From: JBFEYJ01 sp041563315
GTDB taxonomy: Bacteria; Pseudomonadota; Gammaproteobacteria; Thiohalomonadales; Thiohalomonadaceae
Length of the DNA: 42,605 nucleotides
NCBI GenBank assembly: GCA_041563315.1
Contig: JBFFNE010000019.1
Coordinates: 1-42,605 of the forward strand
Direction: 5' to 3'
Shown here: positions 31,087 to 39,904 of the stretch, in pieces
Position numbering within the stretch: the first letter of the stretch is position 1
Layout of the letters: each line of letters opens with the position of its first letter
Notes under the pieces: model-generated
Told to the model about the DNA's origin: nothing
What the model saw: the letters and a program-made list of their open reading frames with translations, nothing else
Database searches by the model: none
Program-made: the position numbers and the translations under genes

Positions 31087-31958
31087 TGTGTACGGTTTGC
31101 GGCTGTGGCGAGGGGGAGACCCGTATCGAGGGGCATGAGCACGACCATTCTCACGACCACGGGCATCATCACGATCACCCACATGGGCACGACCATGAAC
31201 ACCACCATCACCACGGCGAGGGCACCCACGACTACGGCCCCCACGATTACGGTCAAGGCCCGGCCCATGCCCACGCCCCTGGCATGAGCCAGTCACGCAT
31301 GGTGCAGATTGAGCAGGATATTCTCGGTAAGAATAATGAGTATGCCGCGGCCAACCGCCGCTGGTTTGCCGAGCGCGGCATCCTGGCGCTTAATCTGGTC
31401 TCCAGCCCCGGCTCCGGCAAGACCACCCTGCTGACCCGTACCATTAACGATCTTAAGAATGAGCTGAAACTGGCGGTGATCGAGGGCGACCAGCAGACTG
31501 CCAACGATGCCGAGCGCATCCGCGAGACCGGGGTGAAGGCGCTGCAGATCAACACCGGCAAGGGGTGTCACCTTGACGGTCACATGGTGGGCCATGCGCT
31601 GGAGACGCTGCAGCCGGAGGAGCAGAGCGTGCTCTTCATCGAGAACGTCGGCAACCTGGTCTGCCCGGCCGCCTTTGACCTCGGTGAGGCGCACAAGGTG
31701 GCGATCCTCTCGGTGACGGAGGGGGAGGATAAACCGATCAAATACCCCGACATGTTCGCCGCCGCTGACATTATGCTGCTGAATAAGTGCGACCTGTTGC
31801 CCTATCTGCAGTTCGATGTCGATAAGTGCATCGAATACGCGCGCCGGGTCAATCCCGGCATCAAGGTGTTGCATACCTCCGCCACCAGCGGCGAGGGGAT
31901 GGAGTCATGGTACCAGTGGATCAAGGCGACGCAGCAGCTCGCCCAGATCGGACGCTAA
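31086..31958 (+). CDS. hypB: Hydrogenase nickel-incorporation GTPase HypB
   Basis: GTPase and nickel store that supplies HypA. Start at ATG 31086, overlapping the hypA stop. The 290-aa protein has the high-affinity nickel motif MCTVCGCGE (Cys2, Cys5, Cys7), then an unusually dense His-rich tract (about residues 17-65, over twenty His), then a G domain with P-loop SSPGSGKTT (106-114), the metal-site segment GKGCHLDGHMV and NKCDLLP for guanine recognition. It combines both storage types (CxxCGC and polyhistidine), as in rhizobial HypB. Confidence 0.97.
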   Translation: MCTVCGCGEGETRIEGHEHDHSHDHGHHHDHPHGHDHEHHHHHGEGTHDYGPHDYGQGPAHAHAPGMSQSRMVQIEQDILGKNNEYAAANRRWFAERGILALNLVSSPGSGKTTLLTRTINDLKNELKLAVIEGDQQTANDAERIRETGVKALQINTGKGCHLDGHMVGHALETLQPEEQSVLFIENVGNLVCPAAFDLGEAHKVAILSVTEGEDKPIKYPDMFAAADIMLLNKCDLLPYLQFDVDKCIEYARRVNPGIKVLHTSATSGEGMESWYQWIKATQQLAQIGR

Positions 31959-31960
31959 TC

Positions 31961-32206
31961 ATGTGCCTTGCCGTCCCTGCCCGCATCGTTGAGATCGACA
32001 GCGCTAGCGATATGGCCACCGTCGCCCTCGGTGAGGTGAAAAAGGTGATCTCGCTGGCGCTGGTCGATGCGGTCGAGGTGGGTGACTATGTCTTGATCCA
32101 CGTCGGCTACGCCCTCAACAAGCTCGACCCGGAGGAGGCGGAGAAGACGCTGCAGCTCTTCGCCGAGGCAGGAATGCTGAACCTAAAAACCTCAGTTGAC
32201 CGCTGA
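31961..32206 (+). CDS. hypC: Hydrogenase assembly chaperone HypC, C-terminus rewritten by a repeat element
   Basis: Partner of HypD in building Fe(CN)2CO. The 81-aa product starts MCLAVPARIVEI with the essential Cys2, 2 nt after the hypB stop. The body VGDYVLIHVGYALNKLDPEEAEKTLQLF is typical. The last codons (about NLKTSVDR and the TGA) lie inside the inverted terminal repeat of the element at 32180-32386, so the natural C-terminus has been replaced. This tail is variable in the family, so function is probably kept. Confidence 0.93.
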   Translation: MCLAVPARIVEIDSASDMATVALGEVKKVISLALVDAVEVGDYVLIHVGYALNKLDPEEAEKTLQLFAEAGMLNLKTSVDR

Positions 32207-32386
32207 AAGGCTCTGAGAAGTGATTGAGGAAATTCAAGTTAGTCGTTTATTTATCACTCACTCACCAAGTGAATGGCGCTACGGACTGAATTGCACGTTT
32301 TTGGTGGCGCATGGCTGTGTTGTAACTCCTTGCCCTGCACCACCAAAAACGCACACTTCAGCCCGTCCAACTGAGGATTTTAGGTT
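32180..32386. mobile_element. About 207-bp MITE-like palindromic element between hypC and hypD
   Basis: Outer inverted repeats 32180-32202 (AACCTAAAAACCTCAGTTG...) and 32364-32386 (reverse complement AACCTAAAATCCTCAGTTG...) agree at about 20 of 23 positions. An inner inverted pair, 32283-32307 and 32340-32364, contains CGTTTTTGGTGG/CCACCAAAAACG and agrees at about 21 of 25. No transposase frame is present. It interrupts a series of otherwise overlapping genes. The transcript would form a strong hairpin here, which may lower expression of hypD and later genes. No clear target duplication was found. Confidence 0.65.
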
Positions 32387-32404
32387 GAACGAGGAGGCGG
32401 GCGG

Positions 32405-33526
32405 ATGAAGTACGTAGAGGAGTTTCGCAACCACGAGCTGGCGCAGAGACTCGCTGCCGCCATCGCCGCCGAGGCGCAACCCGATCGCACCTACCGGCTG
32501 ATGGAGTTCTGCGGCGGCCACACCCACGCCATCTTCCGCTACGGTGTGCAGCACCTGATGCCGGACAACGTGCAGTTCGTCCACGGCCCCGGTTGCCCGG
32601 TCTGCGTGCTGCCGATCGGCCGCATCGACGAGGCGATCGCCTTGGTGCGGGAACATGACATGATTCTTTGTACCTATGGCGACCTGTTGCGCGTACCGGC
32701 CAGTGACCGGCAGAGCCTGCTCAAGGTGAAGGCGCAGGGGGCCGACATCCGCATGGTCTACTCCACCCAGGATGCGTTGCAGATCGCCCGCGATAATCCG
32801 GACCGCCAGGTGGTCTTCTTCGCCATCGGTTTCGAGACCACCACCCCGCCCACCGCGGTGGCGATCAAACAGGCAAAGTCAGAAGGTCTGAAGAATTTCT
32901 CCGTCTTCTGCAACCACGTCCTCACCCCGGCGGCGATGCGCGCGATTTTGGAGTCGCCCGATGTGGCAATTGATGGCTTCTTCGGCCCCTCGCATGTGAG
33001 CACGGTGATCGGCAGCAACCCCTACGTCGCCTTTGCAGAGGAGTTCAACAAGCCGGTGGTGATCGCCGGCTTCGAACCGCTCGATGTGATGCAGTCGGCG
33101 CGCATGCTGATCCGCCAGCTGAACGAGGGACGCCACGAGGTGGAGAACGAGTACACCCGCGCCGTCACCCCCGAGGGAAATAGAAAGGCGCAGGCCGTGG
33201 TGGCCGAGGTGTTGGAGCAGCGCAGCGAATTTGAATGGCGTGGCCTCGGCGTGGTGCCCGACAGCGCACTGCAAATAAGGGAGGCGTTTGCCGAGTTCGA
33301 TTCCGAGCGGCGCTTTACCATCACCCCGGTGGCGGCCAGGGAGGTGAAGGGGTGCGACTGCCCCAGCATCCTGCGCGGCACCAAACGGCCGAGCGACTGC
33401 AAACTGTTCGGCACCGTCTGTAGCCCGGAAAATCCGATGGGGGCGTGCATGGTCTCCTCCGAGGGGGCGTGCGCCGCCTACTGGAGCTACGGCCGCATCA
33501 CCAACCAGGAGGCGAAGCAGGCATGA
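32405..33526 (+). CDS. hypD: Hydrogenase cofactor assembly protein HypD
   Basis: Iron-sulfur scaffold on which the Fe(CN)2CO group is built with HypC. The 373-aa protein shows the conserved CGGHTHAIFRYG (Cys36), GPGCPVC (Cys64, Cys67), GFETTTPPTA and the C-terminal cysteine-rich region (GCDCPSILRG, SDCKLFGTVCSPENPMGACMVSSEGAC) that binds the [4Fe-4S] cluster. ATG 32405 has GAGGAGG-type ribosome site just outside the MITE-like element. Overlaps hypE by 4 nt. Confidence 0.98.
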   Translation: MKYVEEFRNHELAQRLAAAIAAEAQPDRTYRLMEFCGGHTHAIFRYGVQHLMPDNVQFVHGPGCPVCVLPIGRIDEAIALVREHDMILCTYGDLLRVPASDRQSLLKVKAQGADIRMVYSTQDALQIARDNPDRQVVFFAIGFETTTPPTAVAIKQAKSEGLKNFSVFCNHVLTPAAMRAILESPDVAIDGFFGPSHVSTVIGSNPYVAFAEEFNKPVVIAGFEPLDVMQSARMLIRQLNEGRHEVENEYTRAVTPEGNRKAQAVVAEVLEQRSEFEWRGLGVVPDSALQIREAFAEFDSERRFTITPVAAREVKGCDCPSILRGTKRPSDCKLFGTVCSPENPMGACMVSSEGACAAYWSYGRITNQEAKQA

Positions 33527-34572
33527 ACGGTCGCGGCAAACGTTTTCCCCAGCGTCTCGATACCCGTAGCGGCACCGTCGATATGAGCCACGGCAGCGGC
33601 GGGCGTGCCATGGCGCAGTTGATTGACGAGCTGTTCGTCAAACACTTCGACAATGAACTGCTGCGTCAGGCCAACGACCAGGCCGCCTTCACCGTCCCTG
33701 CCGGACGGATGGTGATGAGCACCGACAGCCACGTCATCTCGCCCCTCTTCTTCCCTGGCGGCGATATCGGTTCGCTCTCGGTCCACGGCACGATTAACGA
33801 TGTGGCGATGTCCGGGGCCAAACCGCTCTATCTTTCCGCCGGTTTCATCCTCGAGGAGGGTTTTCCGCTCAGCGACCTTGAACGCATCGTACAGAGCATG
33901 GGACATGCGGCGGCCGAGGCCGGGGTGCCGGTGGTGACCGGCGATACCAAGGTGGTCGAGCGTGGCAAGGGGGACGGGGTCTTCATTACCACCACCGGTG
34001 TCGGCGTGGTGCCGGAGGGGGTGAACATCTCTGGTGACCTGGCGCAACCCGGTGATGCAATCCTCGTGAGCGGCACCATCGGCGACCACGGCGTCGCCAT
34101 CATGTCGAGCCGTGAAAACCTCACCTTCGAGACCACCATAGAGTCCGACTCGGCGGCACTGCATACCCTGGTGGCGGCAATGGTAGAGGCGGTGCCCGCT
34201 ATTCACTGCCTGCGCGACCCGACCCGCGGCGGTCTGGCCACCACCCTTAACGAGCTGGCGCTGCAGTCGTCGGTCGGCATGCACCTCAAGGAGCGCGCGA
34301 TCCCGGTCAACCCGGCGGTGAGCGCCGCCTGTGAACTGCTGGGGCTCGATCCCCTCTATGTGGCCAATGAGGGCAAGCTCATCTGCATCTGTCCTGCCGA
34401 GCAGGCTGGGGTCCTGCTCGCGGTGATGCGCGCCCACCCGCTCGGTGGACGCGCAGCGCGCATCGGCGAGGTGGTGGAAGATGCCCACGGCTTCGTGCAG
34501 ATGGAGACCGGCTTCGGCGGCTCGCGTATGGTCGACTGGCTCGCCGGCGAACAGCTGCCGCGGATCTGCTGA
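33523..34572 (+). CDS. hypE: Carbamoyl-dehydratase HypE
   Basis: Converts the carbamoyl group, received from HypF on its C-terminal Cys, to a thiocyanate that donates CN to iron. Start at ATG 33523 in the ATGA overlap with hypD. The 349-aa product has the PurM-like ATP-binding fold (MSHGSGGRAM near 21-30, GDTKVVERGKGDG) and ends in PRIC, the exact acceptor motif with the terminal Cys349. Family-typical length. Confidence 0.97.
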   Translation: MNGRGKRFPQRLDTRSGTVDMSHGSGGRAMAQLIDELFVKHFDNELLRQANDQAAFTVPAGRMVMSTDSHVISPLFFPGGDIGSLSVHGTINDVAMSGAKPLYLSAGFILEEGFPLSDLERIVQSMGHAAAEAGVPVVTGDTKVVERGKGDGVFITTTGVGVVPEGVNISGDLAQPGDAILVSGTIGDHGVAIMSSRENLTFETTIESDSAALHTLVAAMVEAVPAIHCLRDPTRGGLATTLNELALQSSVGMHLKERAIPVNPAVSAACELLGLDPLYVANEGKLICICPAEQAGVLLAVMRAHPLGGRAARIGEVVEDAHGFVQMETGFGGSRMVDWLAGEQLPRIC

Positions 34573-34581
34573 GGAATCATT

Positions 34582-36048
34582 ATGAGCAGCCTGCCGACAA
34601 TCCTGGTAGTCGACGATGAGGTGCGCAGCCTGGAGACGCTGCAGCGCATCCTCGAGGATGAGTTCGATGTGAAGAGCGCCGCCACCGTCGGCGAGGCGGA
34701 GGCGATCCTCGAGCGCGACTGGGTGCAGATCATCCTCTGTGATCAGCGCATGCCCGATGTTACGGGGGTGGAGTTTCTCAAGCGGGTGCGCGAGCAGTGG
34801 CCCGAGGTGATCCGCATGATCATCTCCGGTTACACCGACTCGGAGGACATCATCAGCGCCCTGAACGAGGCGGGGATCTACCAGTACATCACCAAGCCGT
34901 GGCACCCGGACAGCCTCCTTATCACCCTGAAGAATGCCGCCCAGCTGTTTGCCCTGCAGCGCCAGAACGAGGCGCTGGCGGTGGAGCTGAAGATGATGCC
35001 GGGCCAGCTCGACAAGTCGATGGCCGTGCAGCGGCAGAAGCTGAGAGATACGTTTCGGGATGACGGCCTGGTTCGCAGCGAGCAGAGTTGCATGAACGCG
35101 GTCTGCGACAAGCTCCATCGCGTCGCACCCTATGACGTTTCCGTGCTGCTCTCGGGCGAATCGGGCACCGGCAAGGAGCTGGCGGCGCGCGCCCTGCACT
35201 ACAACAGCCTGCGCTGGGACAAGCCCTTCGTGGTGGAGAACTGCGGCGCCTTGCCCGACGAGTTGCTGGAGAGTGAACTCTTCGGTTACAAGCGCGGCGC
35301 ATTTACCGGTGCGGTGGAGGATCGGGTCGGCCTGTTCGAGCGGGCCAACGGCGGCACTGTCTTTCTCGACGAGATCGGTGATGTCTCCCCCGCCTTTCAG
35401 GTGAAACTGTTGCGCGTGCTGCAGGAGGGTGAGGTCCGCCCGCTGGGCAGCGGCCAGACCCGCACGGTCGATGTGCGCATCGTCGCCGCCAGCAACAAGG
35501 ACCTGGAGGCGGAGGTGCACGCCGGCCGCTTCCGTGAAGACCTCTACTACCGTCTGGCGACGGTGACAGTGACCCTGCCGCCGCTGCGCGAGCGCAAGAA
35601 CGATATCCCGCTGTTGGCGGGGAATCTGCTGCAGAGGGCGATGCAGGACCTGGGCAAGCGGGTGGAAGGTTTCAGCGGTGAGGCACTCGCCTGCATGCAA
35701 GGCTACCATTGGCCCGGCAACGTACGCGAGCTGCAAAACGAGATCCGCCATATGCTGGTGATGGGCGAGGATCTCCTCGGCGCGGACCTTTTATCATCGC
35801 GGGTGCTGCGTGCCGCCCCGCAGGATGAGGCGCCGGTTTTCGAGGAGCTGGCCGGTCTTGAGGGCTCGCTCAAGGAGCGGGTCGAGCAGCTGGAGTCGCG
35901 CATCCTGCGCGAGACCCTGATCCGCCATCGCTGGAACAAGAGCCGCGCCGCCCGCGATCTGGGGCTGTCGCGGGTCGGCCTGCGCAGCAAGCTGGAGCGC
36001 TATGGCCTGGAGCGCAAAGGGGTGGCGGGCAGCGATGGTGAGGCGTGA
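34582..36048 (+). CDS. hupR: NtrC-family H2-responsive response regulator (HupR/HoxA)
   Basis: Transcription activator for hydrogenase operons. The 488-aa protein has a receiver domain (DDE at 11-13, phospho-acceptor Asp54 in LCDQRMP, Lys105), an AAA+ domain with Walker A GESGTGKE (192-199) and intact sigma-54 contact loop GAFTGA (239-244), and a C-terminal Fis-type helix-turn-helix (KSRAARDLGLSRVGLRSKLERYGL). In characterised HupR/HoxA systems the unphosphorylated form activates and HupT phosphorylates it when H2 is absent. Its likely targets are the two sigma-54 promoters in this window. 9 nt after hypE. Confidence 0.95.
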   Translation: MSSLPTILVVDDEVRSLETLQRILEDEFDVKSAATVGEAEAILERDWVQIILCDQRMPDVTGVEFLKRVREQWPEVIRMIISGYTDSEDIISALNEAGIYQYITKPWHPDSLLITLKNAAQLFALQRQNEALAVELKMMPGQLDKSMAVQRQKLRDTFRDDGLVRSEQSCMNAVCDKLHRVAPYDVSVLLSGESGTGKELAARALHYNSLRWDKPFVVENCGALPDELLESELFGYKRGAFTGAVEDRVGLFERANGGTVFLDEIGDVSPAFQVKLLRVLQEGEVRPLGSGQTRTVDVRIVAASNKDLEAEVHAGRFREDLYYRLATVTVTLPPLRERKNDIPLLAGNLLQRAMQDLGKRVEGFSGEALACMQGYHWPGNVRELQNEIRHMLVMGEDLLGADLLSSRVLRAAPQDEAPVFEELAGLEGSLKERVEQLESRILRETLIRHRWNKSRAARDLGLSRVGLRSKLERYGLERKGVAGSDGEA

Positions 36049-36058
36049 GGATAGGGAG

Positions 36059-37441
36059 ATGAGACACGAGCGGGAAGGGAGTATCCCCAGTCTGATCGAC
36101 CGGGCCGGGGTGAACGAGTCGCTGCTGCTCGACCCCTCATCCGAGTCGGCCTGGATCGAGGTGATCCAAAAGATGGATTCGGTCTACGCCGACCTGGTCC
36201 ACTACCAGGTGGAGCTGGAGCAGAAGAATTCGGCCCTGGAGGAGGCGCACCAGTTTATCAACAGCGTCCTCTCGGCGATGACCGACGTGCTCATCGTCTG
36301 TGATACGGAGGGGATTATCCAGCAGGTCAATGCGGCGCTGGAGGCGCTGACCGGCCGTCACGCCAGCGATTTTCTCAAGCGCCCGCTCGATGCGATTTTC
36401 GGTGCTGACTCCACCGCCCTGGTCAACACCTTTCCCGAGAAGCTGGGGCAGGAGTCTCTGATCGACTGCGAGGTGAGTGTGCGCTGTGCCGATGGCTCCA
36501 CCGCGCCGCTGGCGATGAACTGCTCCTCGCGCTACGACTACGACGGCGGGGTGGTCGGCATGGTGCTGATCGGCCGCCCGGTGGGTGAGCTGCGCCGCGC
36601 CTACGATGACCTCAACCGCGCTCACCACGAGCTGAAGCAGACCCAGCAGCAGCTGGTCCACTCGGAGAAGATGGCCTCCCTCGGCCGCCTGGTGGCCGGG
36701 GTCGCCCACGAGCTCAACAATCCCATCAGCGTGGTCTTCGGCAATATGCACGCGCTCAAGCGCTACGGTTCGCGCATCACCCGCTATCTCGCTGCAGTGG
36801 ATGGTGTGGCCGACAGCCCGCAGCTGCATGCGTTGCGCGAGGAGCTGAAGATCGACCGTATCCTCGACGATATCGAGCCGCTTATCGAAGGCACCCTCGA
36901 GGGTGCGGAGCGGGTCAGCGACATCGTGCAGGACCTGCGTCGCTACTCCGGCGGGCAGAAGGAGGGGGCGAGCGGGTTCGAGCTGCCGGAGGCGATCCAC
37001 AAGGCGGTGCAGTGGGTGATCAAGGCGAGCCGGGTGAAGCCGGCGATCGAGTACCAAATGCCACAGCAGTTGGAGATAGAGGCGCGCAAGGGGCAGGTAC
37101 ACCAGATCCTGGTTAATCTGGTGCAGAATGCGGTCGATGCGATGGCGGTGTTGGAACTGCCGACGCTGACGATACAGTGTGTGGAGTCGGCGGAGTTGAT
37201 CGAGATCGCGGTGCGCGATCACGGGGCGGGTATTCCCGAACAGGATCTGCCCCACGTCTTCGACCCCTTTTTCACCAGCAAGCCGGTGGGCAAGGGGACC
37301 GGCCTCGGGCTCTACATCAGCTATGGCCTGGCACACGACCTCGGCGGCGACCTCACCGCGGCCAACCACCCGGATGGGGGGGCGCTCTTTACTCTGACAC
37401 TGCCGCGGCGGATCGCGCAACGCGGCGAAGGGGGGGAATAG
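36059..37441 (+). CDS. hupT: H2-signalling PAS sensor histidine kinase (HupT/HoxJ)
   Basis: Soluble kinase that phosphorylates HupR unless inhibited by the HupUV-H2 complex. I choose ATG 36059 (MRHEREGSIPSL) with GGATAGGGAG upstream; an ATG at 36035 overlapping hupR would add 8 residues. The 460-aa protein has no membrane helix: an N-terminal helical part, a PAS domain (about 65-170; LSAMTDVLIVCDTEGIIQQVN), a coiled linker, H-box GVAHELNNPIS with His217, then N (NLVQNAVDAM), G1 (DHGAGIP), F (FDPFFTSK) and G2 (GTGLGLYIS) boxes. 1 nt from hupU. Confidence 0.93.
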   Translation: MRHEREGSIPSLIDRAGVNESLLLDPSSESAWIEVIQKMDSVYADLVHYQVELEQKNSALEEAHQFINSVLSAMTDVLIVCDTEGIIQQVNAALEALTGRHASDFLKRPLDAIFGADSTALVNTFPEKLGQESLIDCEVSVRCADGSTAPLAMNCSSRYDYDGGVVGMVLIGRPVGELRRAYDDLNRAHHELKQTQQQLVHSEKMASLGRLVAGVAHELNNPISVVFGNMHALKRYGSRITRYLAAVDGVADSPQLHALREELKIDRILDDIEPLIEGTLEGAERVSDIVQDLRRYSGGQKEGASGFELPEAIHKAVQWVIKASRVKPAIEYQMPQQLEIEARKGQVHQILVNLVQNAVDAMAVLELPTLTIQCVESAELIEIAVRDHGAGIPEQDLPHVFDPFFTSKPVGKGTGLGLYISYGLAHDLGGDLTAANHPDGGALFTLTLPRRIAQRGEGGE

Positions 37442-37442
37442 G

Positions 37443-38459
37443 ATGGGTGCAAGCACAGAGGGTAAACTGACCCTGCTCTGGCTGCAGTCGGGCGGCTGTG
37501 GCGGCTGCACCCTTTCGCTGCTGGGGGCGGAGTCGCCCGACATGTTGACCACGCTGGAGAGTGCCGGTATCGAGCTGTTGTGGCACCCCTCGCTGAGTGA
37601 AGAGGACGGTGCCGGGCTGCACGATATCTTCCACTCGATACTCAGCGGTGAGCGGCAGCTGGATATCCTCTGCCTGGAGGGGGCGGTGGTGCAGGGACCC
37701 AACGGCAGTGGCCTGTTCCACCGATTGGCAGGTAGCGAGCGGCCGATGCGCGACTGGATCAAGGATCTTACCGCGGTGGCGAAGCATGTGGTGGCGGTCG
37801 GCAGTTGCGCCGCCTTTGGCGGTATCACCTCCGGCGGCGGCAATCCGAGTGAGGCGTGCGGTCTGCAGTACGATGCTACCAAGCCGGGCGGCCTGCTCGG
37901 CGAGGGCTTTCGCGCCAGCGGGGGGCTGCCGGTGGTCAACATCGCCGGCTGTCCCACCCACCCCAACTGGGTCACCGAGACCCTGTTGCAGATCAGCCGC
38001 GGGGAGATGAGCGACACGGAACTTGATGAGTGTCATCGCCCGCGCAGCTACAGCGATCACCTGGTCCACCACGGCTGTCCGCGCAACGAGTACTACGAGT
38101 TTAAGGCGAGCGCCGCCAAACCCTCGGACCTTGGTTGCCTGATGGAGCACTTGGGCTGTCTCGGCACCCAGGCCCATGCCGACTGCAATCTGCGCCTGTG
38201 GAACGGCGAGGGCTCCTGCCTGCGGGGTGGTTACGCCTGCATCAACTGCACCGAGCCAGGCTTCGAGCGGCCACGTCACCGCTTTACCGAGACCGAAAAG
38301 ATCGCCGGTATCCCGGTCGGTCTGCCCATCGACATGCCCAAGGCGTGGTTCGTCGCCCTCGCCTCGCTCTCCAAGGCGGCGACGCCGGAGCGGTTGCGCG
38401 AGAACGCCCGCAGCGACCACATCCAGCGCGCACCGCGCAAAACGGGGAGAGACAAATGA
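37443..38459 (+). CDS. hupU: Regulatory hydrogenase small subunit (HupU/HoxB)
   Basis: Iron-sulfur subunit of the cytoplasmic H2 sensor. The 338-aa protein lacks a Tat signal and membrane helix, as expected for a sensor. The proximal-cluster motif SGGCGGCTLS has both cysteines (Cys19, Cys22), unlike the hybO gene of this cluster; VGSCAAFGG and IAGCPTHPNW carry the other two. The distal and medial ligands are present (HHGCPRNEYYEF, EHLGCLG, DCNLRLWN, CINCTEPGF). Overlaps hupV by 4 nt. Confidence 0.95.
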   Translation: MGASTEGKLTLLWLQSGGCGGCTLSLLGAESPDMLTTLESAGIELLWHPSLSEEDGAGLHDIFHSILSGERQLDILCLEGAVVQGPNGSGLFHRLAGSERPMRDWIKDLTAVAKHVVAVGSCAAFGGITSGGGNPSEACGLQYDATKPGGLLGEGFRASGGLPVVNIAGCPTHPNWVTETLLQISRGEMSDTELDECHRPRSYSDHLVHHGCPRNEYYEFKASAAKPSDLGCLMEHLGCLGTQAHADCNLRLWNGEGSCLRGGYACINCTEPGFERPRHRFTETEKIAGIPVGLPIDMPKAWFVALASLSKAATPERLRENARSDHIQRAPRKTGRDK

Positions 38460-39904
38460 GCCGCCGCATTATCGGTCCGTTCAACCGCGTCGAGGGCGAC
38501 CTCGAGGTGCAGCTCGATATTCGCGATGGCCGCGTCGAGGAGGCCTGGGTGGTCTCCCCTATGTACCGAGGCTTCGAGCAGATGCTACAGGGCAAGGACC
38601 CGCTTGACGCCCTGGTTTACGTGCCGCGCATCTGCGGCATCTGCTCGGTGGCCCAGTCGGTGGCGGCGGCGCGCGCCCTAGTTGATGCCCAGGGGGTGGT
38701 GATGCCCCCCAACGGTGAGCGGGCCAGCAACCTCATCCTCGCCTGCGAGAACATGGCCGACCACCTCACCCACTTCTACCTCTTCTTCATGCCCGACTTC
38801 GCCCGTGAGGTCTACTGCAACGAGCCGTGGTTCGATGCCGCGGCGGCACGATTCAAGGCGGTGAAGGGAAGTGCGGCGGCGGAGGTGCTGCCGGCCCGGG
38901 CCGAGTTCCTCCACCTGATGGGGCTGCTCGCCGGCAAATGGCCCCATAGTCTGGCGCTGCAGCCGGGCGGCACCAGCCGCGCCATCGAGGTGCCGGAGCG
39001 GGCGCGTATCGCCGCCATCCTCTTCGGTTTTAGAAAATTTCTTGAACGAGTCCTCTTCGGCGATACGCTGGAGAACATCATCGCCCTCGACTCCGCCGAG
39101 GCGTTGTCATCATGGGCCGAGTTTCGCCCCGTGGAGAGCAGCGATTTTCGCCACTTCCTCCACATCGCCGATGCGCTGAATCTGCACACTCTGGGTCGGG
39201 CGGCGGACCGCTTCCTGAGTTACGGCGTCTACCCGGTGGAAGGAAGGGATCGCTTCTCCCCAGGAGTGTGGCAGGGTGGGCTTTCGCCGCTCGACCAGGC
39301 GGTGATCAGCGAGGATATCAGCCACAGCTGGATGCACCACCAGAGCGAACCCAAACACCCCTTCGACGGGGTCACCCTCCCGTCGATGGCGGGGGAGGCG
39401 GCCTACAGCTGGTGCAAGGCGCCGCGCCTCGGCGGTGAGGTAGTCGAGGTGGGGGCCCTGGCGCGTCAGGTGGTCGACGGCCATCCGCTGATCCGCGACC
39501 TGGTGGCGCGCAACGGCGGCAACGTGCGTAGCCGGGTGATCGCCCGCCTGCTGGAACTGGCGATGGTGGTGGTGGAGATGGAGCAGTGGGCCAGCGGGCT
39601 GGTGCCACGCGAGCCCTTCTGCGCCCATGCCGAACTGCCGGAGCAGGCCCAGGGGATCGGCATGATTGAGGCGGCCCGCGGCAGCCTGGGCCACTGGCTG
39701 AAGATCAAGAACGGCCGCCTGCTGAACTACCAGATCATCGCCCCGACCACCTGGAACTTCTCTCCCCGTGATGGGGCCGGTACACCGGGTGCGCTGGAGC
39801 AGGCGCTCGTCGGTGCGCCGCTGCGCGAGGGGGAGACCGACCCGGTCGCGGTGCAGCACATCGTCCGCTCCTTCGACCCCTGCATGGTCTGTACCGTCCA
39901 CTGA
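38456..39904 (+). CDS. hupV: Regulatory hydrogenase large subunit (HupV/HoxC)
   Basis: NiFe subunit of the H2 sensor. I start at ATG 38456 (MSRRIIGPFNRVEGDLEV), in the ATGA overlap with hupU. The 482-aa protein has the active-site cysteines in RICGICSVAQS (Cys60, Cys63) and DPCMVCTVH (Cys476, Cys479). It ends exactly at His482, with no C-terminal peptide, so no protease is needed; this is a hallmark of regulatory hydrogenases. CSVAQS in place of C..H is also typical of the sensor class. Confidence 0.96.
   Translation: MSRRIIGPFNRVEGDLEVQLDIRDGRVEEAWVVSPMYRGFEQMLQGKDPLDALVYVPRICGICSVAQSVAAARALVDAQGVVMPPNGERASNLILACENMADHLTHFYLFFMPDFAREVYCNEPWFDAAAARFKAVKGSAAAEVLPARAEFLHLMGLLAGKWPHSLALQPGGTSRAIEVPERARIAAILFGFRKFLERVLFGDTLENIIALDSAEALSSWAEFRPVESSDFRHFLHIADALNLHTLGRAADRFLSYGVYPVEGRDRFSPGVWQGGLSPLDQAVISEDISHSWMHHQSEPKHPFDGVTLPSMAGEAAYSWCKAPRLGGEVVEVGALARQVVDGHPLIRDLVARNGGNVRSRVIARLLELAMVVVEMEQWASGLVPREPFCAHAELPEQAQGIGMIEAARGSLGHWLKIKNGRLLNYQIIAPTTWNFSPRDGAGTPGALEQALVGAPLREGETDPVAVQHIVRSFDPCMVCTVH

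Noticed and set aside
32220..32408. 62-codon frame between hypC and hypD
   Set aside because: It lies within the palindromic element and has no protein-like features.
33487..35751. 754-codon open frame on the minus strand across hypE and hupR
   Set aside because: It is antisense to two well-identified genes with strong motifs; long antisense frames are common in GC-rich coding DNA. The translation shows no domain.
36137..38017. 626-codon minus-strand open frame across hupT and hupU
   Set aside because: Antisense shadow of two clear genes; low-complexity translation without motifs.
38135..38455. N-terminal extension of hupV inside hupU
   Set aside because: The conserved large-subunit N-terminus starts at 38456, in the usual ATGA overlap.
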